A stretch of 52,276 nucleotides of DNA from Corynebacterium striatum ATCC 6940 (GTDB lineage: Bacteria; Actinomycetota; Actinomycetes; Mycobacteriales; Mycobacteriaceae). This document shows, piece after piece, positions 43,146 to 51,994 of the stretch. Location: contig NZ_GG667519.1 of NCBI RefSeq assembly GCF_000159135.1, positions 481,843 to 534,118 on the forward strand. The letters run 5' to 3'. How positions within the stretch are numbered: position 1 is the stretch's first letter; each line of letters opens with the position of its first letter. Under the pieces are notes generated by a model. The model was not told the origin of the DNA and ran no database searches. It saw nothing but the letters and a program-made list of their open reading frames with translations. The position numbers and the translations under genes are program-made.

Positions 43146-44481
43146 AACCACAAAAGCGCTGAACCAGCGCATCGTATGCCTTCACCGTGAGATCTAGGTC
43201 TTCCAGGTGGAGGCATTCGTCATGGGAATGTAGCTCGTTGTTGGCGCTCGCTAAGTCCCGTGCGCGAGCATGCAGGGCGAAACCATAGCCCACACCACCC
43301 ATGCGGCGGGCGAATCGCAGATCTGAGCCGCCCGAGGCGTAGATGGGCACAACTGATGCCTCTGGGAAGAACTCGCCAAATGTCGCAGCCATCGCATCCC
43401 AGAGCGGACCCTCTGCAGGCGATGCCGAGGGGGTCTCATTGTTGAGATGCTCGATCCTTATCTCATCAGCCATGTCACCCAGCGCCGCAATGAGGGCGGC
43501 GTCGACAGAATCCGCGGTATCCGTCGGATGCGCCCGGATGTCGAGGTTGAGATAAGCCTTCGAAGGGATGACATTGATGGCGCTACCGCCATGAATCCCC
43601 GTGAAAGCGATGTTGGTGTGACTAAACGAGTGTGCGAACGCCGCTAGCTCACCGAAAGTCTCATAAGTAGCGTCCCCTGCGGATCCGTCGACAAGCGCGG
43701 CGGTGGTATCCGGATCGAAGTGGAACGCCTCCACGAACCAAGACCACACGTGGTCATAGGCGGGCGGCATCGCCAACGCGCCCACGCGCCGGGCGGCCTC
43801 CGCCAGTGTGAGGATGGATGAAGACTTTCCATAGGGAAGGGAGCCGTGCCCCGTATCCCCCGTGGCATGGAGGCGACGCTGGAAGATGCCCTTCTCGCCG
43901 ACGTTGATAACCAGAGCATCGCTGCCATCACGCACCGGCAGATGCGAGCCGCCAGTCTCGGAGAGGCAGTTCTTCCAGGAAAATGCGTCGGGGCGGTTCT
44001 CAGAAATCCAGCGCGCGCCCAACCTCCCGCCGGATTCTTCGTCGGCGAGCCCCACGAAGGTCACTGTTCCCTGTGGCGGGTTGCCTGCCTGTGCGCGCCG
44101 GGCTGTTTCGCGCGTGGCTGCGGCTTGCGACGCCGTGATGAAGAGCATGTCGTATACTCCGCGGCCGTACAAAACGCCGTCTACCACCTCGGCGCCGAAG
44201 GGATCGTGAGTCCATTTGTCTTCGTCAACGGGGACTACGTCAAGGTGGCCGAGCATCGTCAGTGGTTCCGCTGTGGGGTTGCTGCCGGGCACTGTAAACG
44301 CGATCGACACGCGGCCGGGTTCTGGCTCGAAGCGCTCCACCTGGGCTCCCGAGCCCTCGAAGAACTCCTCCAACAGGTCCGCGTTGCGGTACTCGTGGCC
44401 ACTTCCCGGGGTGCCGTCGTTGATGCAACGATTGCGAATTAACCCCTGCAAGAGTTCAAGAGTGTCGTTGAATAAACCCAT
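43144..44481 (-). CDS. M20 family zinc peptidase (dipeptidase/deacylase type)
   Basis: This 445-residue M20/M28-fold metallopeptidase has LGHLDVVPVDEDKWTHDPF with the first metal His and Asp, GRGVYDM, ADEESGG with the catalytic and metal Glu pair, SETGGSHLP, and HARARDLASANNELHSHDEC with the late metal His. The dimerisation domain lies between (KGIFQRRLHATGDTGHGSLP). The family removes acyl or peptide groups from amino acids; the substrate is not evident. Start ATG 44481 (MGLFNDTLELLQG); the frame is open 22 codons further but lacks family sequence there. It is divergent from the AbgT/AbgB locus and may share its regulation through the inverted repeats between them. Confidence 0.87.
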   Translation of the reverse strand: MGLFNDTLELLQGLIRNRCINDGTPGSGHEYRNADLLEEFFEGSGAQVERFEPEPGRVSIAFTVPGSNPTAEPLTMLGHLDVVPVDEDKWTHDPFGAEVVDGVLYGRGVYDMLFITASQAAATRETARRAQAGNPPQGTVTFVGLADEESGGRLGARWISENRPDAFSWKNCLSETGGSHLPVRDGSDALVINVGEKGIFQRRLHATGDTGHGSLPYGKSSSILTLAEAARRVGALAMPPAYDHVWSWFVEAFHFDPDTTAALVDGSAGDATYETFGELAAFAHSFSHTNIAFTGIHGGSAINVIPSKAYLNLDIRAHPTDTADSVDAALIAALGDMADEIRIEHLNNETPSASPAEGPLWDAMAATFGEFFPEASVVPIYASGGSDLRFARRMGGVGYGFALHARARDLASANNELHSHDECLHLEDLDLTVKAYDALVQRFCG

Positions 44482-44540
44482 TCTGAGGAAGTCGCCTTTC
44501 TGGTTTTGCCGTTGAGTGTCCCACGTTCCAAGGTTTCTAT

Positions 44541-44569
44541 ATCTCAACCGATAAATAAAAACTTGAGAT
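44541..44569. promoter_or_regulatory. Inverted repeat in the M20/abgT divergent promoter region
   Basis: ATCTCAA (44541-44547) is mirrored by TTGAGAT (44563-44569) across 15 AT-rich bases (ATAAATAAAAAC within). It lies 60-88 bp before the leftward peptidase gene. It could be an operator or a promoter-region structure; no regulator gene is in the window. Confidence 0.45.
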
Positions 44570-44588
44570 GTGCATCACCGTTGCATGT

Positions 44589-44603
44589 AATGTAAGTTAC
44601 ATT
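44589..44603. promoter_or_regulatory. Perfect operator-like palindrome AATGTAAgTTACATT
   Basis: Seven bases on each side of a central G are perfectly complementary (44589-44603). The site lies about 94 bp before ATG 44697 and about 108 bp before the leftward start at 44481, so one regulator dimer could control both directions. The shape suits a GntR- or TetR-type repressor, but this is inference. Confidence 0.6.
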
Positions 44604-44696
44604 GTCTAGAAAGTATTGCGGGGATAACCCCTCGGCAAATGGGCAAGATGACCAAAAATAAAAGACCAATCCCCTTAAAGCACGAGGAGAACCACC

Positions 44697-46345
44697 ATGG
44701 CCATCACAAAAGAGACCACGAGTGACCCGCAGGGGAGCGCAGGTCCTGCAAGGATGCGAAAACTCAGCCAGCCAGTAACGGTTGGCTCGATAAGTTTCTC
44801 AACGGCGTTGAATACGTAGGCAACAAGCTGCCAGAGCCGTTCACCATCTTCCTGATCCTGTTCCTCATCACCGGCGTTGCTTCTTCCATCATGGCGTGGA
44901 TGGGCATCAAGGTGCAGGTACCTGGATCTGATGAAATCCAGCCCGTCAAAGGCTTATTCACCGGCGAAGGCATGTCGTGGTTTACCACCACGATGGGCGA
45001 GAATTACATCAACTTCCCGCCGCTGGTTACGGTGCTGCCCATCATGCTGGCAGTCGGTGTGGCCGAGCGCTCCGGAATGCTCTCCGCCCTCATTCGCAAG
45101 CTCTTCGGCTCTGCGAAGCCATGGCTTTTGCCTTACGCAGTCGGCGTCATTGGCGTGACCGCATCGGTCATGGCTGACGCTGCCTTCGTTATCGTTCCGC
45201 CACTGGCGGCGATGGTGTTCAAGGCAGCCGGCCGTCACCCTGTCGCAGGCCTCATCGGTGGCTTCGCTGCCGTTGGCGCCGGCTACTCCACCGCGCTGGT
45301 CCCGACCTCCCTGGATGCGCTGTTCGCAGGTATTACCACCGCGGTTATGGAGACCCTCCCGGGCATGGAGTTCACTGACGTGAACGCAATGTCCAACTAC
45401 TTCTTCAATGTGGCATCTTCCATTGTTCTCGGTGTCTTGGCTGGTTTCATCACTGATCGCGTCATCGAGCCGCGCATGTGGAAGCAGGAAGTGCCTACTG
45501 AAGAGGACATCGATCCGGAAGAGGCCGCGCACCGTGGCGACCGCGACGAGAACGGCGAGGAGCTCTCCGCAGAGCTTTCCCCGACTGAAAGCAAAGGCCT
45601 GGTGTGGTCTGCAGTTGCCACCGTCATCGTTACCGCGGCACTGTTGTTCGCCATTCTTCTGCCAGAATCCCCGTGGCGTAACGAGACCGGCGGCTTCCTG
45701 CCGAAGTCGCCGCTGATGAGCTCCATCGTCTTCATCGTCTTCCTGTACTTCCTTGTGCTCGGTGTGGTCTATGGCAAGGTCGTGGGCACCGTCAATGGCA
45801 TCAAGGACGTCGTCGACATGATGATTGGCTCGCTGAAAGACATGATGAGCTTCCTCATCTTGGCCTTCATCTTGGGCCAGTTCGTGGCGCTGTTTGCGTG
45901 GACCGGCATCGGTACTTTTACTGCGGTCAAGGGCGCGGCGTTCCTGGAATCCATCGGTCTCACCGGCTTCGGCGCGGTCCTCGCGTTCATCGTCCTGGCC
46001 TCGTGCCTGAACCTGCTCATCATCTCCGGTTCTTCGATGTGGACCCTGATGGCGGCAGTGTTCGTTCCGATGTTCGCACTGCTGGGCTATGAGCCGGCCT
46101 TCATTCAGGGCGCCTTCCGCGTGGGTGACTCTGCAACTCAGATCATCACTCCGCTGAACCCGTACATGATTGTGATGCTGGGATTCCTGCAGCGCTACGA
46201 GCCGAAGGCAGGCCTGGGCACCCTGATGTCGCGCCTGATGCCATACGTGGTTCCGTTCTTCACCGCGTGGGCAATTCTGCTGGCCATCTGGTTCTACGCA
46301 GACCTGCCGCTGGGTCCGGGCAACAACATTTTCATCGAGGGATAA
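44697..46345 (+). CDS. abgT: AbgT family transporter, apparent N-terminal frameshift
   Basis: This AbgT-family transporter imports p-aminobenzoyl-glutamate in E. coli; some relatives expel sulfonamides. Membrane segments fill the protein (for example LVTVLPIMLAVGVAERSGML, GYSTALVPTSLDALFAGITT, LNLLIISGSSMWTLMAAVF). A strong ribosome site (GAGGAG) precedes ATG 44697, but that frame ends at TAG 44817-44819 after 40 codons. The frame carrying the helices opens at 44726 (reading NGWLDKFLNGVEYVGNKLPE, then FTIFLILFLITGVASSIMAW) and has no ATG, GTG or TTG before 44891. A one-base deletion between 44726 and 44819 explains this. As written, only a form starting at 44891 (484 residues) could be made, lacking the first helix. 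A sequencing error is an equal possibility. Confidence 0.82.
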
Positions 46346-46346
46346 C

Positions 46347-47732
46347 GTGTGCGATAGCGACAATCACGCAAGAAACAATCCATCAACGGCATATCTGGAG
46401 GCCACGGAGCAGCTCATTGCGCAGCGCGTGGCGGCCGTCCAAACGGCCAACGCGGGAGCGCAAGCATCCTTGGCGGAGGCTTATGCGGGGCAGGACGTGC
46501 TGTGGAAGGCGGCGTCGGAAAGTGCTGACGCCCACCGCGAGCTTGCCGCCCACATCGTGCAGGATTTGCATGCTCACCCAGAGACGGCCTTCGAGGAACA
46601 CCGCTCGATGGGCATGCTTGCCGGCGTCGTGGAGCAACGCGGTTTCCCCGTCCGGTGCGGTGTTTACGGGGCGGAAACCGCTTTCGAGGCGGAGTGGAGG
46701 AGCCCGAACTTCGATGCGTCATCTCATCCCACCGTGGCAATCATGGCTGAGTATGACGCGCTGCCCGGTATCGGGCACGGCTGTGGTCACAACGTCATCG
46801 CTGCCGCGGGCGTGGGCGGATTCCTATCCGCGGTCGAGGCGCTGCGTAAGAACGGCGGCGTCGAGGGGCGCCTGCTGCTGCAGGGTACCCCGGCCGAGGA
46901 GGGGCATTCGGGCAAGGAGTACATGATCCGTGGCGGCAGCCTTGACTCTGTGGATGCAGCGATGATGATCCACGGCTTTGGCTATGACATTGGCTCGCAC
47001 GCGTGGGTCGGGCGCCGCAGCGTCAACGTGAGCTTCCGCGGCGTGGCGGCGCACGCGAGTTCGCAACCTTTCATGGGACGCAACGCCCTCGACGCAGCAT
47101 CCTTGGCCTACCAGGGCATTGGCCTGATGCGTCAGCAGATGCCTCCGAGCGATCGCGTCCACGCCATCATGGGCGGGGGAGCGCGACCTTCGGTGATTCC
47201 GCGTGAAGCCTCGATGCACATCTATGTGCGTTCCTTGGGCAACCAGACCCTCATGGATTTGTCCCAACGCGTTAACGAAATCGTTGAGGGGGCTGCGCTA
47301 ATGGCCGGCGTCCAGGTCGATGTCGAATGGGACGAGCACCCGATGACGCTGCCGGTACGCAACAACGAGGCGCTGGTGGAGCGGTGGACGCGCACGCAAA
47401 CGCTGCGCGGAAGGACGGCGCTTCCCGCGGGAACCGTGCCGGAGACCCTTGCCGCGTCCACGGACTTCGGTAACGTCTCGCACCTTGTGCCGGGCATTCA
47501 CCCGATGGTCAAGGTCTCTCCGTCCGACGTTGCCTTGCATACCGAGGACTTCGCTCGTTGGGCCGCAACGGATACGGCTGTCGACGCCGCAGTGGACTCG
47601 GCAGCAGGCTTGGCCCAAGTAGCGATCGACTACTTGGCGGACATGAAAATGCGCGCGGCAGCGAACGCGGAGTTTGCTGAACAGGGCGCTGTTTCGGTGG
47701 CGGATCTCTTGGCTAAGTCGGCCACGGACTAG
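46347..47732 (+). CDS. abgB: AbgB-like M20D amidohydrolase
   Basis: This 461-residue hydrolase of the M20D family has the metal motif GIGHGCGHNVIAAAG (Cys and His ligands), QGTPAEEGHSGKEYMI with the catalytic Glu, and MMIHGFGYDIGSHAW, followed by the lid domain (VNVSFRGVAAHASSQPFMGR). In E. coli AbgB with AbgA splits p-aminobenzoyl-glutamate. The gene directly follows the AbgT transporter (stop, one base, GTG), which supports uptake and cleavage of the same amide. No AbgA-like partner is next to it; the divergent M20 peptidase might fill that role, which is a guess. The N-terminal 45 residues form an extra helical lead (TAYLEATEQLIAQRVAAVQT). Confidence 0.82.
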   Translation: MCDSDNHARNNPSTAYLEATEQLIAQRVAAVQTANAGAQASLAEAYAGQDVLWKAASESADAHRELAAHIVQDLHAHPETAFEEHRSMGMLAGVVEQRGFPVRCGVYGAETAFEAEWRSPNFDASSHPTVAIMAEYDALPGIGHGCGHNVIAAAGVGGFLSAVEALRKNGGVEGRLLLQGTPAEEGHSGKEYMIRGGSLDSVDAAMMIHGFGYDIGSHAWVGRRSVNVSFRGVAAHASSQPFMGRNALDAASLAYQGIGLMRQQMPPSDRVHAIMGGGARPSVIPREASMHIYVRSLGNQTLMDLSQRVNEIVEGAALMAGVQVDVEWDEHPMTLPVRNNEALVERWTRTQTLRGRTALPAGTVPETLAASTDFGNVSHLVPGIHPMVKVSPSDVALHTEDFARWAATDTAVDAAVDSAAGLAQVAIDYLADMKMRAAANAEFAEQGAVSVADLLAKSATD

Positions 47733-47750
47733 GTGCCGGGTAGGTGAGAA

Positions 47751-47811
47751 GTAGGTTTTCTTGCACTGTGCAAGGGTGGGGGTAACCACCTCTTTGTGCA
47801 GTGCAACCTAC
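47751..47811. repeat. Long imperfect hairpin between abgB and the siderophore operon
   Basis: GTAGG (47751-47755) and TTGCACTG (47761-47768) pair with CAGTGCAA (47799-47806) and CCTAC (47807-47811); an inner GGTGG/CCACC stem closes the loop. The left arm contains the palindrome TTGCACTGTGCAA. It could be a terminator for abgB, though no T-run ends it, or a regulatory site. Confidence 0.5.
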
Positions 47812-47850
47812 AATTTATTGCATTTGTAGGCGTGCCTAGCAAAAAGTTGG

Positions 47851-47892
47851 TTGAAAGGTAAGGCTTACATCGGTTAGGTTAGGCGAGTATTC
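47851..47892 (+). promoter_or_regulatory. Promoter with two overlapping DtxR-like boxes
   Basis: TTGAAA (47851-47856) and TAGGTT (47875-47880), 18 bp apart, look like a promoter. One DtxR-like 19-mer spans 47854-47872 (AAAGGTAAGGCTTACATCG, about 12/19 to consensus), and a second spans 47874-47892 (TTAGGTTAGGCGAGTATTC, first eleven bases perfect). DtxR bound to iron at the second site would cover the -10 region and block the siderophore operon. Confidence 0.7.
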
Positions 47893-47915
47893 GAAAATCT
47901 CTCGAAAAGGACATC

Positions 47916-48929
47916 ATGACCGCCAAGATTCGTCGTTCTCTCGTCGCGTCCGTCGCAGCTCTGTCGATGGCTCTGACCGCTTGCTCTTCTGCAGAAGAGT
48001 CCACCTCCGGTTCTTCTGACACCTCCGCAGCTTCCTCCTCCGAGACCACGGAGATTACTCTCGAGGACAACTTTGGTGAGAAGAAGATTGCTACCCCGGT
48101 TACCGCCCCGGCCGTTACGGATAACCGCGCTTTCGAGATTCTTGCTAACTGGGATGTCAAGATCGCCGCCGCACCGCTGAAGCTGGTTCCTTCCACCGTG
48201 CGCGATGTCTACAACAAGGACACCGTTGCAGCTGACCTCGGTTCCCACCGCGAGCCGGACCTCGAGGCACTCGTTGCCGCTGAGCCAGACGTGATCTGGA
48301 ACGGCCAGCGCTTCGAGCAGTACCAGGAAGACATTGAGAAGCTGGTCGAGGACGTTCCGGTCGTTGACTTTGAGCCGCGCGATGACAAGGACTTCTTTGA
48401 AGAACTCAAGCGCCACACCAAGGCGCTGGGCCAGACCTTCGGACACGAAGAGGACGCAGCCAAGCTCATCAAGGACTTCGACGCAGCCGCAAAGCGCGCC
48501 AAGGAAGCTTATGATCCTTCCAAGAAGGTCATGGCAGTGAACACCTCCGGTGGCGAGATCGGCTACATCGCGCCGAAGATCGGCCGCACCTACGGCCCGG
48601 TTTTCGACCTCATCGGTATGACCCCGGCTCTGGAGGTTCCGGAAGGAACCGATGACCACGAGGGCGACGACATCTCCGTCGAGGCAATCGCTGAGTCCAA
48701 CCCGGACTGGATCCTCGTCATGGACCGCGACGCAGCCATCAGCAAGGAAGGCAAAGAGCACGTTCCAGGCGACAAACTCGTTAACGAGAATGCTGCGCTG
48801 AAGAACGTGACCGCAGTCAAGGAAGGCAACGTCTACGTTGCCCCGGCTGATACCTACGTCAACGAGAGCATCATTACCTACACTGAGATTCTCAACGCTC
48901 TGGCCGATGCCTTTGAGAAACAGTCCTAA
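47916..48929 (+). CDS. Siderophore-binding lipoprotein (FatB/CeuE-like)
   Basis: This 337-residue substrate-binding protein has a lipoprotein signal (RRSLVASVAALSMALTAC, Cys near 22), a Ser/Thr-rich spacer, then the helical-backbone fold of iron-siderophore receptors. Visible marks are ITLEDNFGEKKIATPV, REPDLEALVAAEPDVIWNGQ and YIAPKIGRTYGPVFDLIGMT, ending NESIITYTEILNALADAF. It belongs to the FatB/CeuE/YclQ group that binds catecholate-type siderophores; the ligand is inference. AAAAGGAC precedes the ATG. It is the first gene of a four-gene uptake operon, separated from the permeases by a probable attenuating hairpin that would make the receptor more abundant than the transporter. Confidence 0.87.
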   Translation: MTAKIRRSLVASVAALSMALTACSSAEESTSGSSDTSAASSSETTEITLEDNFGEKKIATPVTAPAVTDNRAFEILANWDVKIAAAPLKLVPSTVRDVYNKDTVAADLGSHREPDLEALVAAEPDVIWNGQRFEQYQEDIEKLVEDVPVVDFEPRDDKDFFEELKRHTKALGQTFGHEEDAAKLIKDFDAAAKRAKEAYDPSKKVMAVNTSGGEIGYIAPKIGRTYGPVFDLIGMTPALEVPEGTDDHEGDDISVEAIAESNPDWILVMDRDAAISKEGKEHVPGDKLVNENAALKNVTAVKEGNVYVAPADTYVNESIITYTEILNALADAFEKQS

Positions 48930-48947
48930 CCTGCACCAATAGAACCG

Positions 48948-48980
48948 AAACCGGAACGCCGAAAGGCTTTCCGGTTTTTG
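48948..48980 (+). terminator. Intra-operon terminator/attenuator
   Basis: AAACCGGAA (48948-48956) pairs with TTCCGGTTT (48969-48977), and the right arm runs into TTTTTG. It lies between the binding-protein gene and the first permease gene, so some transcripts should end here. Confidence 0.75.
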
Positions 48981-48998
48981 GTGTGAAAGAGATAGATT

Positions 48999-50003
48999 TT
49001 GACTTCAGCAGAGATAACCGCGGTTCAAGAAGCACCACCCGCGCGCCGTTCCCGCGGCAAGCTTTTCACTTGGAAGCTGTTGCTCGGCGTCGTGGCTGTA
49101 GCGGCGTTGCTCCTCCTTTCGCTCATGGTGGGGGAGTATTCGATCCTTGAGCACGACGACGGCCGCGACATGTTTATGACCACGCGCATTCCGCGCACCA
49201 TCGCCTTGGTGCTCGCGGGCGCGGCGATGGCGATGAGTGGATTGGTGATGCAGCTGCTCACCCAGAATCGCTTCGTTGAACCCACGACCACGGGTACCAC
49301 GGAATGGGCAGGCCTCGGCCTTCTCTTTTCGATGATCGTGCTCCCGCACGCGTCGGTGCTTGGCCGCATGGTCATCTCTGTTGTGTTTTCTTTCATCGGC
49401 ACGATGGTCTTCTTCGCTTTCTTGCGCCGAGTCACGTTGCGCTCCTCGCTCATCGTGCCGATCATCGGCATCATGCTGGGCGCCGTCGTCAGCGCGGTGT
49501 CCTCTTTCGTGGCACTGACCACCGACAAACTGCAGCAGCTGGGTATCTGGTTCATGGGCTCGTTCACCTCCGTGTACGAGGGCCAGTACGAGGTGCTGTG
49601 GATCGTGTTGCTGGTGCTGCTCGCGGTGTTCTTCTACGCGGACAAACTCACAGTCGCCGGCTTGGGCCAAGAAATCGCCACCAACGTGGGCCTGAATTAC
49701 AACCGAATGATCCTCATCGGCACCGGGCTCATCGCTGTGGCCACTGGCGTGGTCACCGTGGTCGTGGGCTCCCTGCCTTTCTTGGGACTTATCGTTCCCA
49801 ACGTGGTGAGCATGTTCCGCGGCGATGACCTGCGCTCAAACCTTCCTTGGGTATGCCTGCTCGGTATTGCCACGGTCACCTTGTGTGACCTCATCGGCCG
49901 AACCGTCATTTCGCCGTTTGAGCTGCCCGTATCCGTCATCCTGGGCGTGATTGGCGCGGCCGTCTTCGTATTCCTGATTGTGAGGTCCACCCGTGAGCGT
50001 TAA
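48999..50003 (+). CDS. FecCD-type iron-siderophore permease 1
   Basis: This 334-residue membrane permease of the BtuC/FecCD fold has a basic head (residues 1-22), then about nine helices (LLLGVVAVAALLLLSLMVGE, ALVLAGAAMAMSGLVMQLLT). It carries the conserved FVEPTTTGTTEWAGLG segment and the ATPase-coupling GSLPFLGLIVPNVV...RSNLPWV. It is most like the FatD/CeuB subfamily that pairs with FatB-type receptors. The start is an unusual TTG (48999) with GAAAGAGA upstream. It overlaps the second permease by 11 nt. Confidence 0.88.
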   Translation: MTSAEITAVQEAPPARRSRGKLFTWKLLLGVVAVAALLLLSLMVGEYSILEHDDGRDMFMTTRIPRTIALVLAGAAMAMSGLVMQLLTQNRFVEPTTTGTTEWAGLGLLFSMIVLPHASVLGRMVISVVFSFIGTMVFFAFLRRVTLRSSLIVPIIGIMLGAVVSAVSSFVALTTDKLQQLGIWFMGSFTSVYEGQYEVLWIVLLVLLAVFFYADKLTVAGLGQEIATNVGLNYNRMILIGTGLIAVATGVVTVVVGSLPFLGLIVPNVVSMFRGDDLRSNLPWVCLLGIATVTLCDLIGRTVISPFELPVSVILGVIGAAVFVFLIVRSTRER

Positions 50004-51036
50004 GACAGAGCAGCGCACAGGCGACGTCGCCAAGCAACGCTATGTAGGCTCCTTCCAGTCGGCCAAAGCAGCGCGCAAGTATTGGATCATCTTGGTGGCG
50101 CTCATCGTGGCGGGCGCACTCTTCGCGTTTGGCCTGCTGGCGTATGGCAATCCCATGGACTTCGGAACGCGTAAGTGGTGGCTCATCGCGCAACGCCGCG
50201 CCGACGCCGTGACCGCCATGGCTATCGTGGCTGTGTGCCAAGCCGTTGCGACCGTGGCCTTTCATACAGTCACCAACAACCGCATCCTGACCCCGTCCAT
50301 CATGGGCTTTGAATCGCTCTACGTGGCGATTAATACTGCGACCGTCTTCTTCCTAGGCGCCACGGGCCTGACGGAAGCCCGCAATATAGGCACCTTCCTG
50401 TTCCAGATGGCAGTGATGATTGTGCTCTCGCTCATCCTGTACTCGTGGCTGCTGACCAACCGCAGCAACAACATGCATGCGATGCTATTGGTCGGCGTAG
50501 TCATTGGTGGCGGACTTGGATCGCTGTCCACTCTGGTGCAGCGCATGCTGACACCCAGCGAGTTCGACGTGCTGACGGCACGACTGTTTGGCTCGGTCAA
50601 CAATGCTGAGACTGAGTATTATCCCATCGCAATTCCGCTGGTGATTGCGGCGACGGCGTTGCTCTTCTTTAATTCCCGCCACCTCAACGTGCTCTCGCTT
50701 GGTCGCGACGCTGCCACCAACCTCGGCGTGAATCACAAATTCAACGCGATCTTTACTCTGATCCTGGTATCAGTTCTCATGGCCACCACCACCTCGCTCG
50801 TAGGTCCCATGACCTTCCTCGGATTCTTGGTGGCAACCTTGGCCTACCAGTTCGCGGAAACCTACGACCACCGGTACTTGTTCCCCATGGCCATCGCCAC
50901 TGCCTTTGCTGTGCTCACGGGTGCGTACTTCCTCATGCAGCACGTCTTCTACGCGCAGGGCGTTGTATCCATCATCATTGAGCTCGTCGGCGGCTCGGTA
51001 TTCCTCATCGTCATTTTGCGAAAGGGCAGACTGTGA
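49993..51036 (+). CDS. FecCD-type iron-siderophore permease 2
   Basis: This 347-residue second permease of the heterodimer has a hydrophilic head of about 30 residues, then helices starting IILVALIVAGALFAFGLLAY, the conserved NNRILTPSIMGFESLYVAIN segment and the coupling region VGPMTFLGFLVATLAYQFAE. It matches the FatC/CeuC subfamily. GTG 49993 lies inside the end of the first permease gene, and the 3' end overlaps the ATPase gene by 4 nt (GTGA), so the three are translated together in fixed ratio. Confidence 0.88.
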   Translation: MSVKTEQRTGDVAKQRYVGSFQSAKAARKYWIILVALIVAGALFAFGLLAYGNPMDFGTRKWWLIAQRRADAVTAMAIVAVCQAVATVAFHTVTNNRILTPSIMGFESLYVAINTATVFFLGATGLTEARNIGTFLFQMAVMIVLSLILYSWLLTNRSNNMHAMLLVGVVIGGGLGSLSTLVQRMLTPSEFDVLTARLFGSVNNAETEYYPIAIPLVIAATALLFFNSRHLNVLSLGRDAATNLGVNHKFNAIFTLILVSVLMATTTSLVGPMTFLGFLVATLAYQFAETYDHRYLFPMAIATAFAVLTGAYFLMQHVFYAQGVVSIIIELVGGSVFLIVILRKGRL

Positions 51037-51788
51037 TCACACTCAATAACGTTGCGAAGACCTATTCCCACGAGACGAACATTGGCCCAGTGTCCCTTGA
51101 CATTCCGGCCGGCGGTATCACCGCGCTTGTGGGGCCCAACGGTGCCGGCAAGTCCACACTGTTGACGATGGTGGGGCGTTTGCTCGATATCGACGAAGGC
51201 ACCATTGAGGTCGCTGGATTAGACATCGCCTCTACCAAGTCCCAGGACTTGGCCAAGATTTTGTCCATCCTGCGGCAGGAGAACCACTTCATCACGAAGC
51301 TGACGGTGCGTCAGCTCGTGGGGTTTGGCCGCTTCCCGTACTCGCATGGCCGCCTGACGGCTAAGGACGAGGAGATCATCTCCAAGTACATTGACTTCCT
51401 TCACCTCAGCGATTTGGAGAACCGCTACCTGGATCAGCTCTCGGGCGGCCAGCGTCAGCGCGCGTATGTGGCGATGGTCCTGTGCCAGGAGACTGATTAC
51501 GTTTTGCTGGACGAGCCTCTCAACAACCTTGATATCGCGCACTCCGTGGAAATGATGAAGCACCTCAAGGAGGCCGCGCAGAACTTCGGGCGAACGATCA
51601 TCATTGTTTTGCATGACATCAACTTCGCTGCCCGCTACGCCGATCACATCTGTGCGGTGAAGAATGGGGAAGTGGTGGCCTTCGGTAATCCGGAGGAGGT
51701 CATGCGCGACGAGGTGCTGACCCCAATCTTCAATACGCCCATCACGGTTATCAACGGCCCCGACGGTCTGTTGGCGTGCTATCACTAG
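51033..51788 (+). CDS. Iron-siderophore ABC transporter ATPase
   Basis: This 251-residue ATPase has LVGPNGAGKSTLLTMVGRLL (Walker A, near 33), RQENHFITKLTVRQLVGFGR (Q-loop region), LSGGQRQRAYVAMVL (signature), YVLLDEPLNNLD (Walker B) and IVLHDINFAARYAD (H-loop). It powers the FecCD-type heterodimer for ferric siderophore import. It is the FatE/CeuD type. GTG 51033 overlaps the preceding stop. It is the last gene of the operon; two hairpins follow. Confidence 0.92.
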   Translation: MITLNNVAKTYSHETNIGPVSLDIPAGGITALVGPNGAGKSTLLTMVGRLLDIDEGTIEVAGLDIASTKSQDLAKILSILRQENHFITKLTVRQLVGFGRFPYSHGRLTAKDEEIISKYIDFLHLSDLENRYLDQLSGGQRQRAYVAMVLCQETDYVLLDEPLNNLDIAHSVEMMKHLKEAAQNFGRTIIIVLHDINFAARYADHICAVKNGEVVAFGNPEEVMRDEVLTPIFNTPITVINGPDGLLACYH

Positions 51789-51803
51789 CTGCTTGACGAC
51801 GTC

Positions 51804-51870
51804 GCGCCTTCTGGGCGCTTCTTGATACGCCAGGTTTGTCCCCGAAATGGGGATTTACCTGGCGATTTGT
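51804..51870 (+). terminator. Tandem terminators of the siderophore operon
   Basis: First hairpin: GCGCC (51804-51808) with GGCGC (51814-51818), then TTCTTG. Second and stronger: CGCCAGGT (51828-51835) with ACCTGGCG (51857-51864), with an inner TCCCC/GGGGA stem, then ATTTGTG. Two terminators in a row would insulate the following rRNA-type promoter. Confidence 0.8.
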
Positions 51871-51965
51871 GTACTTACACTAGTGCGCGCTAAATTATTC
51901 CAAGTCGCAACGAGGTGGCCGCAAGGTTAACAAGTTGAGATGAGGATGAATTCTTCTTCACGGAT

Positions 51966-51994
51966 TTGACACAAATCAAAGAAGTGAGTAAGTT
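51966..51994 (+). promoter_or_regulatory. Likely rRNA operon promoter
   Basis: A perfect -35 hexamer TTGACA (51966-51971) is followed after exactly 17 bp by TAAGTT (51989-51994). It lies upstream of a leader with the rrn boxA-like element, so it probably drives an rRNA operon whose genes start past the window edge. Confidence 0.75.
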
